NCBI RefSeq assembly: GCF_011090165.1
Contig: NZ_JAADJT010000006.1
Coordinates: 124,001-188,000 of the forward strand
Length of the DNA stretch: 64,000 nucleotides
Source: Duganella aceris
GTDB lineage: Bacteria > Pseudomonadota > Gammaproteobacteria > Burkholderiales > Burkholderiaceae_D
Reading direction: 5' to 3'
The position numbers and the translations under genes were made by a program. Of the stretch, positions 1 through 8,893 are shown one piece after another. The first letter of the stretch is position 1, and each line of letters starts with the position of its first letter. The notes below the pieces were generated by a model. That model saw only the letters and a list, made by a program, of their open reading frames with translations, had not been told where the DNA came from and did no database searches.

Positions 1-1617
1 GTGGCGCGCATGGTCGGCGAGCAGGATCAGTCGCTGCTCACCGGCAGCTACGCCGTCCCCGGCGCCTACACCCGCGAGGCGTGGGAGAAGTTCGTGCAGA
101 GCGCCTTCAGCGACGCCGCCACGCGCGAGCTGCAAAGCGCGGACTGGGTGCTGAAGACCGCCGCCCGCGACGACCTGACGCTGGAAGGCAGCCCCGAACA
201 AATCCAGAAAGGACTGACCGATTTGTACAAGGCCGACTACGCGCGCGAATGGCAGAAGTTCGTCCAGGGCGTCACCATCGCCAATCTGAACGGCTTCGAC
301 GCCGCCGTCACCGCGATGAACCGGCTCGGCGATCCGCAGGCGTCGCCGCTGTCCAAGCTGCTGAACACCATCCATCAGCAAACCTCCTGGGACAATCCGA
401 CGGCGATGAGCGCCGAGCTGAAACAGGCGCAATCGGGCTTCGTCAACTGGATCAAGAACAGCCTGTTGCGGCGCGGACCATCGCAGATCAACGTGCAGGT
501 GCAACTCGACCAGCCGCGCGACAAGCCCATGGGGCCGATCGGCCGCGAATTCGCCGGCGTCGCCCGGCTGGTGGCGGCCAAGGACAAGGACGCGTCGCTG
601 ATGCGCGGCTACCTCGACGCGCTCTCCAAATTGCGTACCCGCTTGAATCAACTGAAGAACCAGGGCGATGCCGGCCCCGGCGCGCGCCAGTTCATGCAGC
701 AGACGCTGGAAGGCAGCGGCTCCGAGCTGGCCGACGCGCTACGCTACGTCGACGAGCAAATGCTGACCGGGATGAGCGACGCGCAGAAGCAGGCGATCCG
801 TCCGATCCTGGTGCGGCCGCTGATGCAGACCTTCTCGGTGCTGATCGCGCCGGCCGAAGCGGAAATCAACAAGACCTGGCTGGCGCAGGTGTACGAACCG
901 TTCCAGCAAACGCTGGCCAACAAATATCCGTTCTCGCCAAACGCGCGCATCGAGGCCGCGAGCGCGGAAATCGCCCAGTTCTTCGGCCCGGACGGATTGA
1001 TCGCCAAATTCGCGGGAAGCGCCATGGGGCCGCTGGTACTGCGGCGCGGCGACGTGCTGGCGGCGCGCACCTGGGCCGACATGGGCATCACGCTGTCGCC
1101 GCAAACGGTGGCGCGCTTCCCCGGCTGGATCGCACCGATCGGCGCCGGCGGTGTGGCTTCCGCATCGGCCGCCGCACAGACGGTGTTCCAGCTGCAGCCG
1201 TTGCCGGCTCCCGGGACGCTGGAATACACGGTCGACATCGACGGCCAGCAGCTCCGCTACCGCAACACGCCGGCGCAGTGGGCCAATATGATCCATCCGA
1301 GTCCGCAGGGTGCGCCGGGCGCACGCATCACGGCGGTGGCCTTCGACGGCCGCAGCGTCGAGATCTTCAACGAGCCGGGACAGTTCGGGTTGAAACGCAT
1401 GATCGACGCGGCGGCCAAGCAGAAGCGCGACGGCGGCGTGTTCGAACTGCGCTGGACCAGCGGCGCCATCACGGTGGCGATGGGCCTGAAGATCATCAGC
1501 AGCCCGGAAAGCAGTGGCGCCGCCGCCGCGCCGCAGGATCAGGGCTTCAAGGGCATGCGGCTGCCGGAGACCATCGTTGGCGCTCCGGTCGCGGTGGCGA
1601 TGGGAGCGGCGCAATGA
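1..1617 (+). CDS. tssM: Type VI secretion protein TssM (IcmF-like), C-terminal part
   Basis: This is the carboxy-terminal 538 residues of TssM, the inner-membrane protein that spans the periplasm and links TssL to the outer-membrane lipoprotein TssJ. The frame is open from base 1, so the transmembrane segments and NTPase-like domain lie upstream of the window. What is visible matches the periplasmic IcmF-related region followed by the TssM C-terminal beta domain, ending with the characteristic GMRLPETIVG stretch. The GTG at base 1 is probably not the real start, because TssM is usually over 1100 residues long. The stop overlaps the tagF start by 4 bp (ATGA), indicating coupled translation. 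Confidence 0.93.
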   Translation: MARMVGEQDQSLLTGSYAVPGAYTREAWEKFVQSAFSDAATRELQSADWVLKTAARDDLTLEGSPEQIQKGLTDLYKADYAREWQKFVQGVTIANLNGFDAAVTAMNRLGDPQASPLSKLLNTIHQQTSWDNPTAMSAELKQAQSGFVNWIKNSLLRRGPSQINVQVQLDQPRDKPMGPIGREFAGVARLVAAKDKDASLMRGYLDALSKLRTRLNQLKNQGDAGPGARQFMQQTLEGSGSELADALRYVDEQMLTGMSDAQKQAIRPILVRPLMQTFSVLIAPAEAEINKTWLAQVYEPFQQTLANKYPFSPNARIEAASAEIAQFFGPDGLIAKFAGSAMGPLVLRRGDVLAARTWADMGITLSPQTVARFPGWIAPIGAGGVASASAAAQTVFQLQPLPAPGTLEYTVDIDGQQLRYRNTPAQWANMIHPSPQGAPGARITAVAFDGRSVEIFNEPGQFGLKRMIDAAAKQKRDGGVFELRWTSGAITVAMGLKIISSPESSGAAAAPQDQGFKGMRLPETIVGAPVAVAMGAAQ

Positions 1618-2582
1618 AGCGCGGTCCGCAGAGCGCGCGCATCGGTTACTTCGGCAAGCTGCCCGCGCGCGGCGACTTTATCAAGGCCGCCGACAACCTG
1701 GCCTTGGCCAGCCTGCTGGACGACTGGCTGGCGGAGGTGATGAACGCGCTCAGCGCCGATCCGCGCTGGAAGCTCCATTACGACGCCATGCGTCCGCTGC
1801 ACTTCGCCTTCGTCGGCACGCGCAGCAGGCGCGCCATCGCCGGCCATCTGGCGGCCAGCAGCGATGCTTCGCAGCGGCGCTATCCCTTCCTCGGCATGAG
1901 CGCCATCGACGTCGAGGATCCACAAAACTTCGTGCCGCGCAGTCCGCTGGTGCTGGCGCCGCTGTGGCAAGCGTTGGAGCGTTTGACGGCGGAGGTTCAG
2001 GCGGCCGACGATCCCGAGCCGCCGCTGCAGGCTCTGGCCGCCGCGCGGGTGGAGATCGATACGGCAGCGGGCCAGCATGAGCAAGGCTTGCTGGATTTCC
2101 TCGATCGCCACAACCTCGCCGATCTGGAGGGGATGCTGTGCAGTGCCTTGGTACGCCGCACGATACTGGCCGTCGGGCTGCTGCTGCAACCGGTGCGCCG
2201 CAGCGGCGCCGAGAGGCTGGACAAGAGCATGCTGCTGCCGTTGCCGCACGCGCCGCGCCAACGCTATCTGGTGGCGGCGTTCTGGCTGGATCTGATCGCG
2301 CCGTTCTTGCGAAAGGCCGACTTCGAACTGGCCTTGTTCATCGCGGAGCTAAATCAGCGGCCGTCGCTGGTGATCGGTTTCGGCGGCGCGGCGCCGGAGA
2401 CCCTGGCCGCGATCATCGCTCCGCAATGCGCGGCAGAGCACCAGATCAGCTTCGACTACACGGGCTGGGTCGATGAGCTGATCGCCGGCGACGCCGCAGT
2501 GCAGAAGCTGTCCGCCTACCTGGAGCAGGGCCAGCTATCGCTGCGCTCCGCACATGCGCTGTTCCACGAAACCTTTGCCTGA
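1614..2582 (+). CDS. tagF: T6SS-associated protein TagF (ImpM family)
   Basis: A 322-residue protein beginning MKRGPQSARIGYFGKLPARG. The IGYFGKLPARGDF opening is typical of the TagF/ImpM family (DUF2094), cytoplasmic proteins that act as post-translational repressors of T6SS in Pseudomonas. The start is fixed by the 4-bp overlap with the tssM stop; the longer open frame upstream runs inside tssM and is not coding. No PppA phosphatase or PpkA kinase is visible nearby, so whether it serves in a threonine-phosphorylation pathway here is unknown. It is the middle gene of the tssM-tagF-ompA run. Confidence 0.88.
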   Translation: MKRGPQSARIGYFGKLPARGDFIKAADNLALASLLDDWLAEVMNALSADPRWKLHYDAMRPLHFAFVGTRSRRAIAGHLAASSDASQRRYPFLGMSAIDVEDPQNFVPRSPLVLAPLWQALERLTAEVQAADDPEPPLQALAAARVEIDTAAGQHEQGLLDFLDRHNLADLEGMLCSALVRRTILAVGLLLQPVRRSGAERLDKSMLLPLPHAPRQRYLVAAFWLDLIAPFLRKADFELALFIAELNQRPSLVIGFGGAAPETLAAIIAPQCAAEHQISFDYTGWVDELIAGDAAVQKLSAYLEQGQLSLRSAHALFHETFA

Positions 2583-2593
2583 GGAGTTTGACG

Positions 2594-3382
2594 ATGCGTC
2601 AGCGGATTATCTGGCCGGCCTTGATGCCGGCGATGCTGCTCACAGCGATTCATTGCGCGGCCCAAGTGCCGCTGCCGGCCACGCCGGCGCCCGGCCAGGT
2701 GCTGGTCACCGGCGCGGTGCCGGACGAATCGAGCAAAGCCGCCATGCTGGCGAACTTGCGCGCCTTGTACGGCGCGGAGCGGGTGGTCGACCAGTTGTCG
2801 ATCGCGCCCGTGTCGTTGCCGCCGAACTGGAACGGCTATGTGCAAAAGCTGATCAACCCGAACCTGAAGCTAATCAGCAAAGGCGAGATCAAGATCGACG
2901 GCACCAATATCACGCTGCGTGGGGAAGTGGCCAACGAGGCGCAGCGGCAGCAGATCGCCAGCGACATCGCCACCAGCCTCAATCCCAGTTACACGGTCAA
3001 CAACGGCCTGCGCGTCAGCGCCGCCGAACAAAACCTGCTGGATGAGACGCTGGCCAAGCGCATCATCGAATTCGAGAGCGGCAAGGCGACGCTGACGCCG
3101 TCCGGCCAGGCCATCCTCGACGAGATGGCGGTGGCGATGCACAAGGTCAAAGGCAAGAAAGTGGAGGTGATCGGACATACCGACAACACCGGTCTGCGCG
3201 AGAGCAACCTGGCGCTGAGCCAGGCGCGCGCGGAGGCGGTACGTATCTACCTCGCCGGCAAGGGCATCAGCCAGGAGATGGTGATGGTGTCCGGCCAGGG
3301 ACCCGACCGCCCGGTGGCGGAAAACACCAGCGCCGATGGCCGCGCACGCAACCGCCGCATCGAGTTCCGCATTGCGCAGTGA
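2594..3382 (+). CDS. T6SS-linked OmpA-family peptidoglycan-binding protein with BON-like region
   Basis: A 262-residue exported protein. An N-terminal signal peptide (hydrophobic residues about 5-22, cleavage probably after CAA) is followed by a BON-like region (about residues 85-145) and a C-terminal OmpA domain with the GHTDNTG motif near residue 195 and the closing ARNRRIEFRI. Such proteins bind peptidoglycan and anchor T6SS membrane complexes to the wall when TssL lacks its own OmpA domain, as the TssL here does. The start was chosen at ATG 2594 behind GAGGAG, rather than a TTG six bases earlier. It ends 6 bp from the convergent tssL stop. Confidence 0.85.
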   Translation: MRQRIIWPALMPAMLLTAIHCAAQVPLPATPAPGQVLVTGAVPDESSKAAMLANLRALYGAERVVDQLSIAPVSLPPNWNGYVQKLINPNLKLISKGEIKIDGTNITLRGEVANEAQRQQIASDIATSLNPSYTVNNGLRVSAAEQNLLDETLAKRIIEFESGKATLTPSGQAILDEMAVAMHKVKGKKVEVIGHTDNTGLRESNLALSQARAEAVRIYLAGKGISQEMVMVSGQGPDRPVAENTSADGRARNRRIEFRIAQ

Positions 3383-3388
3383 CCCAGG

Positions 3389-4171
3389 CTACGGCAGCGT
3401 GATGGTCACATACGCCGGCCGTGGCGCCAGTTTCACCAGGTCCGAATAACCTGCCAGCGCGTTCCGCGTTGAGCTGGACAGCGCCGACTCCAGGCCGATG
3501 TACGCCCCCAATGCGATCACCGCGAACACGGCGGACATCGCCCACAACGGCGTATTGCTGCGCAATTTGTTGACGATCTGGTCGGGCCGGTCGGCCTGCG
3601 GCGCGAAGCCCTTGCTCTTGCCCTGGATGTGCGCGATCTCGTCGCCCAGGCGGGCCGTCAGGTAGGCCAGCTTGTCGCCGGCGTCGATCGCGTACTTGCC
3701 GCGAAAGCCGATCAGCAGGCACATATGGAACACTTGCAGCGCCGGCAGGCGCGCGCCGCCGGCGCTGCGCAGCGTTTCAAGCCGGTCGAAGAAGTGTTCG
3801 CCCGCCAGCTGGTCGCCGAAGATCACCAGTTGCAGCGGCCGGCGCTCCCATGCGAAGCGTATCGGAAACTGCGACGACAGGATGATCTCGTCCAACGCCG
3901 CGCAGAAGGCATACTTGGCGGCGTCGATATCCTCGCCCTGCGCGCGCAGTTTGCGTGCCTCGCGGTCGAACTCCGCCAGGTAGGCGGTAATGGTGTCGAG
4001 GAAGGGCGCCTCGCCCGGCGGGGCGGCGCCGTTCTTCAGCATGAACAGCAGATAGAAGCCCTCTTGCAGGAGGTCGAGCAGGGTCTGCACGTGGCCGTAG
4101 CCGGGCTGGATCTGGCGCCGCTGGCCGCCCATCAGCGTCGGTATGGCGCGGCGTTCGACCGGGGGCGTCAT
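3389..4171 (-). CDS. tssL: Type VI secretion protein TssL (DotU/IcmH family)
   Basis: A 260-residue protein with the cytoplasmic DotU fold: 'LLQEGFYLLFML' near residue 30, FCAALDEIILSS and WERRPLQ motifs in the middle. A single transmembrane helix lies near the C-terminus (about residues 212-232). It is a C-tail-anchored inner-membrane protein that with TssM and TssJ forms the membrane complex. It ends shortly after the helix and has no fused OmpA domain, which fits the separate OmpA gene next door. Its ATG overlaps the tssK stop by 4 bp; the operon order on this strand is tssJ-tssK-tssL. Confidence 0.95.
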   Translation of the reverse strand: MTPPVERRAIPTLMGGQRRQIQPGYGHVQTLLDLLQEGFYLLFMLKNGAAPPGEAPFLDTITAYLAEFDREARKLRAQGEDIDAAKYAFCAALDEIILSSQFPIRFAWERRPLQLVIFGDQLAGEHFFDRLETLRSAGGARLPALQVFHMCLLIGFRGKYAIDAGDKLAYLTARLGDEIAHIQGKSKGFAPQADRPDQIVNKLRSNTPLWAMSAVFAVIALGAYIGLESALSSSTRNALAGYSDLVKLAPRPAYVTITLP

Positions 4172-5502
4172 GCCGTCACCGCGATCAGGTTGAGGCGCAG
4201 GTCGCGGATGCCGGCCGGGACGTAGATGGATATCGATTGCGCCTTCAGCATCTGCTCATACAGCATGCCTTTGCCTTCCAGCGCGAAGTAATAGGTATCC
4301 GGCTGCACCGGGATCGCTGCCGGCACCTGCGGCGCGTGCGTCAGTTTCACTCCCGGCATGGCGGATAATACGCACTTCTCGACATCGTCCGGCGCGCCGA
4401 CCTTGACCCGCAGCGGCACCACCTCCACCAGTTCCAGCGCCGGCAGCGCCGCGCCGACGGCCAGGTAGAGCGTGGTGCGCTGGTCGATCTTGCCCGAATC
4501 GAGCTTGCCGAGGTGGTAGCTGGGTTTTTCCTCCGACAGCGCGATGGAGAAGTATTTGGTCGAGATCACGGTGTCGAGCAGGTCGCGGATGATGCCGTCC
4601 AGCGCGGAAAAGCATTGCGCAGGATCGTCATGGCGGTAGGCGGGCAGGTGGATCAGCGCGTACTGCTTTGAATAGGTCATCATCGCGCCGGCCAGCGCGA
4701 GCAGTGCTTCGAACAGCCGCTCGGGATGCAGCTCGGGATTGCGCACATAGTGCATCAGCGCCGCCGCCGAAGTGCTGACCGTGTGCAGCAGCCAGAACGA
4801 CGAGACATCACCGGAACGGAACTCAATGACGTTGCGGCTGGGTTCACGCATATGGCCCTGCAGCGACTGGACCTTGGCCTGCAGCGCATCGAGCAGGCGG
4901 TCCAGCATGGCCTTCAGCGCCGGAGTGCTGGCGATCGACAGGCCGGGTGGAATGAATGATGGATCGGGTTCGAAGCCACCGGTGACGACGCGCCGCAACC
5001 GGATCACCGGCACGCATTCGAAGGCCCCCAGCGGCTCCTGGTCCGACACCAGCCGCACGGCGCTCTTTAGAAAGCCGACGTCGGCGTCGACCGCCTGCGT
5101 GTACAAGTCCGCCATCTCACGCGTGACCTCGCTGTAGCGCGCGTTGCCCGCCGTCGCCGCGTTGCCGCCGCCGGGCGCCAGCGAAGGCAGCGCGGCGTAC
5201 CACGTCATCTCCAGCACGCTGGGCGGAATCGTCGACAGATCGACGGCGGGCGGCAGCGGATCGCTCGCCGGGGCGTCGACAATTTCGCCGTCGCGGAAAA
5301 TCAGCGACAGCGATTGCAGCCGCAGACGGTCGGTCTTCAACGCGTCATGATCCCACTCGATGCCGCGCACGCCCCACGGATAGGGATGCAGCGCCTGCGC
5401 GGTGCGGTGCAGCCGCGCCTCGTGATATTGGTCCTGCTGCTGGAAGTGCTGCGGCCGCAGGAACAATCCTTCTCCCCACAGGACTTTGGATGGAATACTC
5501 AT
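4168..5502 (-). CDS. tssK: Type VI secretion baseplate protein TssK
   Basis: A 444-residue protein of normal TssK length, starting MSIPSKVLWGEGLFLRPQHF; the W-GEGLFLRPQHFQQQD motif is diagnostic. TssK is the trimeric baseplate component that docks the baseplate (TssE/F/G/VgrG) onto the TssL-TssM membrane complex. The start is an ATG behind a GGGAGAGG sequence, and the gene ends in a 4-bp overlap with tssL. The only upstream neighbour in the operon is tssJ, 15 bp away. Confidence 0.96.
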   Translation of the reverse strand: MSIPSKVLWGEGLFLRPQHFQQQDQYHEARLHRTAQALHPYPWGVRGIEWDHDALKTDRLRLQSLSLIFRDGEIVDAPASDPLPPAVDLSTIPPSVLEMTWYAALPSLAPGGGNAATAGNARYSEVTREMADLYTQAVDADVGFLKSAVRLVSDQEPLGAFECVPVIRLRRVVTGGFEPDPSFIPPGLSIASTPALKAMLDRLLDALQAKVQSLQGHMREPSRNVIEFRSGDVSSFWLLHTVSTSAAALMHYVRNPELHPERLFEALLALAGAMMTYSKQYALIHLPAYRHDDPAQCFSALDGIIRDLLDTVISTKYFSIALSEEKPSYHLGKLDSGKIDQRTTLYLAVGAALPALELVEVVPLRVKVGAPDDVEKCVLSAMPGVKLTHAPQVPAAIPVQPDTYYFALEGKGMLYEQMLKAQSISIYVPAGIRDLRLNLIAVTA

Positions 5503-5517
5503 ATCGCCTCTCCCGGT

Positions 5518-6078
5518 TTATTTGCAGCGCAAGGTGGCCAGCGGATTGCCCGCGTCGCTGGCGGTGATGGGGTCGGCGCCCGCACCCGCGCTGAGCGCGC
5601 AGGCATGCAGGCCGACGGTGATGCCGGATTTCTCCCCGTCGGCGGCGGCGAACACCAGCCGCCAGCGGTTCTCCGCCGGCGTGCGAAAAAGTGCGACCAC
5701 GCCGATGTAATACGCTTCGCGCGTGACCTTCTCGACGATCTCGTAGCGCTGGCCAGGGATCAGCATCACCTCCTTGACCTCCAGCAGATCATTGCCGAGC
5801 AATTCGCGCTCGCTGTGCTGGCTGAGAAAGCCATCGAACGCGATTCGCTGGAATGCCGCCGGCTGGCGCAGCTTGTAGATGCGGGTCGCCAGCGCAAGCG
5901 GTTGGCCGCCTGCGCCGGCGTTCAGGTTCGGGCTCGCGTGCAGGCGTATGGCCACACCGCGCGCCGGCTTTTGCGTGTCCGGCAGCTCGGGCGATTTGCG
6001 CAGGCCGGCGAGCATACCGTCCGCGCAACCTTGCAATGCCAGTAGTGCCGCGATCACGATTATCTTCGTTGCAGTCAT
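5518..6078 (-). CDS. tssJ: Type VI secretion lipoprotein TssJ
   Basis: A 186-residue lipoprotein. Residues 1-18 form a lipoprotein signal with lipobox LQGC (cysteine 18), followed by the TssJ beta-sandwich region with a conserved 'RIYKLRQPAAF' stretch and 'LIPGQRYEIVEKVTREAYYIGVVALFR' region. It is the outer-membrane anchor of the T6SS membrane complex and binds TssM in the periplasm. The start at 6078 was preferred over an ATG eight codons upstream because GGAGA lies just before it and it gives a clean signal peptide. It is first in the minus-strand tssJ-tssK-tssL operon, divergent from the tssB operon. Confidence 0.93.
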   Translation of the reverse strand: MTATKIIVIAALLALQGCADGMLAGLRKSPELPDTQKPARGVAIRLHASPNLNAGAGGQPLALATRIYKLRQPAAFQRIAFDGFLSQHSERELLGNDLLEVKEVMLIPGQRYEIVEKVTREAYYIGVVALFRTPAENRWRLVFAAADGEKSGITVGLHACALSAGAGADPITASDAGNPLATLRCK

Positions 6079-6174
6079 GTTTTCTCCAAGCGATCCATGC
6101 ATTAGAACGAAACACGCGGCGGCCGAATTTGCGGCGGCTCAAGCAAAACGGAAACGGCACATCGCTTGCGAAAG

Positions 6175-6194
6175 CGCAATTGCAGTCAATTGCG
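6175..6194. promoter_or_regulatory. Perfect 20-bp palindrome in the divergent T6SS promoter region
   Basis: The sequence CGCAATTGCAGTCAATTGCG is an 8-bp perfect inverted repeat with a 4-base spacer. It sits between the divergent tssJ and TPR-lipoprotein/tssB operons. A weak plus-strand promoter (TTGCAG, 17 bp, TAATGG at 6180-6208) overlaps its right half. Binding of a dimeric regulator is inferred from symmetry and position only. Confidence 0.4.
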
Positions 6195-6244
6195 TTCATG
6201 AATAATGGGTCCCCTGCTGTCCGCTTACGGAAAAGGAGGAACTG

Positions 6245-6835
6245 ATGATCACACCAAGAACCTGGTTGCCCTGTGTGGCGAGCCTGCTGCTGTTGTCGGG
6301 CTGCGCGACGGACGGCGACTCCATCCGCGCCGAGAAGCCGCAGGCATCGACGCTGGAGCGCGCGCTGGCCGACGCCGACACCGCGCTGGCGGCGGGCCAG
6401 AACGACAAGGCGCAAGGCATCCTGAAAAGCGCCGCCACCCACTTCCCGGCCGAGAAGTCGCCCTGGCTGCACATGGCGCAGATCAAATTCGACCGCGCCA
6501 GCTATGGCGAAGCGATCATGAACGCGCTGGAGGCCTTGCAGCGCGACCCAACCGATAAGCTGGGCAACAGCATCGTCGCCGTCAGCGGCTTGCGCCTGTC
6601 GACCAAGGCGCTGTCGGACCTGAGCCAGCAAAACAACTTGAACGGATCGCTGCGTTCCGAAGCGCAGGATCTGGCGAAGCTGCTGCGCACCAGCCTTGGC
6701 GAAGACGTGTTGGTGCCGACGGCGAATCCGGCGGCGCGCAAGTCCGCACCGGCGCCGGCGCCGGCGAAAAAAGCGGCGGCCACGCCGACCCGGAATCAAA
6801 CCAACAACAGCGATCCTTTCGGCGGATTGAAGTAA
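6245..6835 (+). CDS. T6SS-associated TPR lipoprotein (TagM-position gene)
   Basis: A 196-residue lipoprotein with a signal ending in the lipobox LSGC (cysteine about 20), a helical TPR-like core (about residues 35-110, e.g. ADADTALAAGQNDKAQGILK) and a flexible Ala/Pro/Lys-rich tail. A strong AAGGAGG ribosome site lies 8 bases before the ATG. It is the first gene of the tssB-C-hcp-E-H-A operon, the place held by a TPR lipoprotein (called tagM in some reports) in Burkholderia T6SS clusters. A role as an accessory outer-membrane factor is inferred from context; its function is not established from sequence. Confidence 0.75.
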   Translation: MITPRTWLPCVASLLLLSGCATDGDSIRAEKPQASTLERALADADTALAAGQNDKAQGILKSAATHFPAEKSPWLHMAQIKFDRASYGEAIMNALEALQRDPTDKLGNSIVAVSGLRLSTKALSDLSQQNNLNGSLRSEAQDLAKLLRTSLGEDVLVPTANPAARKSAPAPAPAKKAAATPTRNQTNNSDPFGGLK

Positions 6836-6859
6836 TCCTTCTTCTACTACGGAGCATGT

Positions 6860-7369
6860 ATGGCTAACGGTGACAGTGTTCAAAAACGCCTGACCAAGGT
6901 GCGGCCGCCACGGGTGCAAATGACCTACGACGTGGAAATCGGCGATGCGATGGAAAACAAGGAGCTGCCTTTCGTGGTCGGCGTGGTCGGCGATTTCGGC
7001 GGCAATTCGGACGCCGAGAAAAAGCGCCTGAAGGATCGCAAGTTCGTCAACATCGACAGCGGAAATTTCGATGAGGTGCTGGGCGGCGTCGAGCCGGTGG
7101 CGCGCTTCCAGGTGCCGAACCAGCTCAGTGGCGACGACAGCAGCTTCAATGTGGAACTGCGCTTCAAGTCGATGGCCGACTTCCGGCCGGAATCGGTGGT
7201 GCGGCAAGTCGAGCCGCTCAGCAAACTTCTGGAGGCGCGCGGCAAGCTGGCCGACCTGCGCAACAAGTTGGCCGGCAACGACAAGCTGGAAGACATTCTG
7301 AGCGATGTACTCAACAACACCGACAAGCTGGTCACACTGAAAACCACCAAGCCCACCACGGAGAACTGA
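6860..7369 (+). CDS. tssB: Type VI secretion contractile sheath small subunit TssB
   Basis: A 169-residue protein of usual TssB/VipA length. It opens MANGDSVQKRLTKVRPPRVQ and carries the conserved 'PPRVQMTYDVE' and 'ELPFVVGVVGDF' stretches. TssB pairs with TssC to build the contractile sheath that drives the Hcp tube. The ATG follows CTACGGAGC; tssC starts 1 bp after its stop, so the two are almost certainly made together. Confidence 0.97.
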   Translation: MANGDSVQKRLTKVRPPRVQMTYDVEIGDAMENKELPFVVGVVGDFGGNSDAEKKRLKDRKFVNIDSGNFDEVLGGVEPVARFQVPNQLSGDDSSFNVELRFKSMADFRPESVVRQVEPLSKLLEARGKLADLRNKLAGNDKLEDILSDVLNNTDKLVTLKTTKPTTEN

Positions 7370-7370
7370 C

Positions 7371-8858
7371 ATGCCATCCCAAGCGAATCAAGCAGTGGCG
7401 GCCTTGCCGCCGGCGGCGGATGGCGATAGCCTGCTGGACCAGATCGTCGAGCAAAGCAAGGTCGCCAAGTCGACGGTGGAGCACGAGCGCGCCAAGGACA
7501 TCATCTCGGAACTGGTCAGCCAGGTGCTGCAAGGGACGGTGGTGGTGTCGAACAATCTGTCGGCGACGCTGGACGCGCGGGTGGCGGAGCTGGACCGCCT
7601 GATCTCCAGCCAGCTGAGCGCCATCATGCACGCGCCGGCGTTCCAGAAACTGGAGCAGAGCTGGACCGGCCTGCATTATCTGGTGAAGAATTCCGCCACC
7701 GGCCAGGGCCTGAAGATCCGCATGCTCAACGCCACCAAGCGGGAATTGGTGAAGGACTTCCAGTCGGCGCTGGAATTCGATCAGAGCTCAATGTTCAAGA
7801 AAGTCTACGAAGAGGAATTCGGCACCTTCGGTGGCGCGCCTTACGCCGCTCTGCTGGGCGACTTCGAGATCTCGCGCCAGCCGGAGGACATGTACTTCAT
7901 CGAGCAGATGTCGCATGTGGCGGCGGCTTCGCATGCACCGTTCATCGCATCGGCGGCGCCCGAGCTGTTTGGGCTGGAGAGCTACGGCGACCTTGGCAAG
8001 CCGCGCGATCTGTCCAAGGTATTCGATACCGTGGAATACGCCAAGTGGAAGGCCTTCCGCGAATCGGAGGATGCGCGCTACGTCGGTCTGGCGCTGCCGC
8101 GCTTCCTGGGCCGCCTGCCGTTCAATCCGGTCGACGGCACCACCGTCGAAGGCTTCAACTTCGTCGAGGAAGTGGACGGCACCGACCATCAGAAGTACCT
8201 GTGGTGTAACGCGGCCTACGCCTTTGGCGCCAAGCTGACCAAGGCCTTCGACGATTTCGGCTGGTGCGCGGCGATTCGCGGCGTCGAGGGCGGCGGCCTG
8301 GTGGACGACCTGCCGACGCACACCTTCAAGACCGACGAGGGCGAGGTCGCGCTCAAGTGCCCAACCGAGGTGGCCATTACCGACCGCCGTGAAAAGGAGC
8401 TGAGCGATCTGGGTTTCATCTCGCTGGTCCACTGCAAGAACACCGCCTACGCCGCTTTCTTCGGCGCGCAGTCGGCGCAGAAGGCGAAGAAGTACAACTC
8501 GGAGGCGGCCAACGCCAACGCGGTGCTGTCGTCCCAACTGCAGTACATCTTCGCGGTGTCGCGCATCGCGCATTACATGAAGGCCATGATGCGCGACAAA
8601 ATCGGCAGCTTCGCCGCCGCCTCGAATGTCGAAGATTTCCTCAATCGCTGGCTGATGAAGTATGTGCTGTTGGACGACAACGCCAGCCAGGAACAGAAGG
8701 CGCAGTTCCCGCTGCGCGAGGCGTCGGTGCAGGTGCATGAAGTGGCGGGGCGGCCGGGCGTGTACCGCGCCGTCTCCTTCCTGCGTCCGCACTTCCAGCT
8801 CGATGAGTTATCGGTTTCCCTCCGACTGGTCGCGGAGTTGCCGCAGTCGACCAACTAA
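7371..8858 (+). CDS. tssC: Type VI secretion contractile sheath large subunit TssC
   Basis: A 495-residue protein of normal length for TssC/VipB. Family signatures include SWTGLHYLV (near residue 95), PYAALLGDFEI, LPRFLGRLPF and the C-terminal FLNRWLMKYV region that forms the outer sheath layer recognised by ClpV. It polymerises with TssB. It starts 1 bp after the tssB stop and precedes hcp in the same operon. Confidence 0.97.
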   Translation: MPSQANQAVAALPPAADGDSLLDQIVEQSKVAKSTVEHERAKDIISELVSQVLQGTVVVSNNLSATLDARVAELDRLISSQLSAIMHAPAFQKLEQSWTGLHYLVKNSATGQGLKIRMLNATKRELVKDFQSALEFDQSSMFKKVYEEEFGTFGGAPYAALLGDFEISRQPEDMYFIEQMSHVAAASHAPFIASAAPELFGLESYGDLGKPRDLSKVFDTVEYAKWKAFRESEDARYVGLALPRFLGRLPFNPVDGTTVEGFNFVEEVDGTDHQKYLWCNAAYAFGAKLTKAFDDFGWCAAIRGVEGGGLVDDLPTHTFKTDEGEVALKCPTEVAITDRREKELSDLGFISLVHCKNTAYAAFFGAQSAQKAKKYNSEAANANAVLSSQLQYIFAVSRIAHYMKAMMRDKIGSFAAASNVEDFLNRWLMKYVLLDDNASQEQKAQFPLREASVQVHEVAGRPGVYRAVSFLRPHFQLDELSVSLRLVAELPQSTN

Positions 8859-8893
8859 TCATCTTCCACAACAACCTGAGACAGGAGCATGCA

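Noticed and set aside
81..1613. Long plus-strand open frame overlapping tssM in another frame
   Set aside because: Its translation is Arg-rich and low-complexity, typical of an off-frame reading of GC-rich coding DNA; only the part from 1614 (tagF) matches a family.
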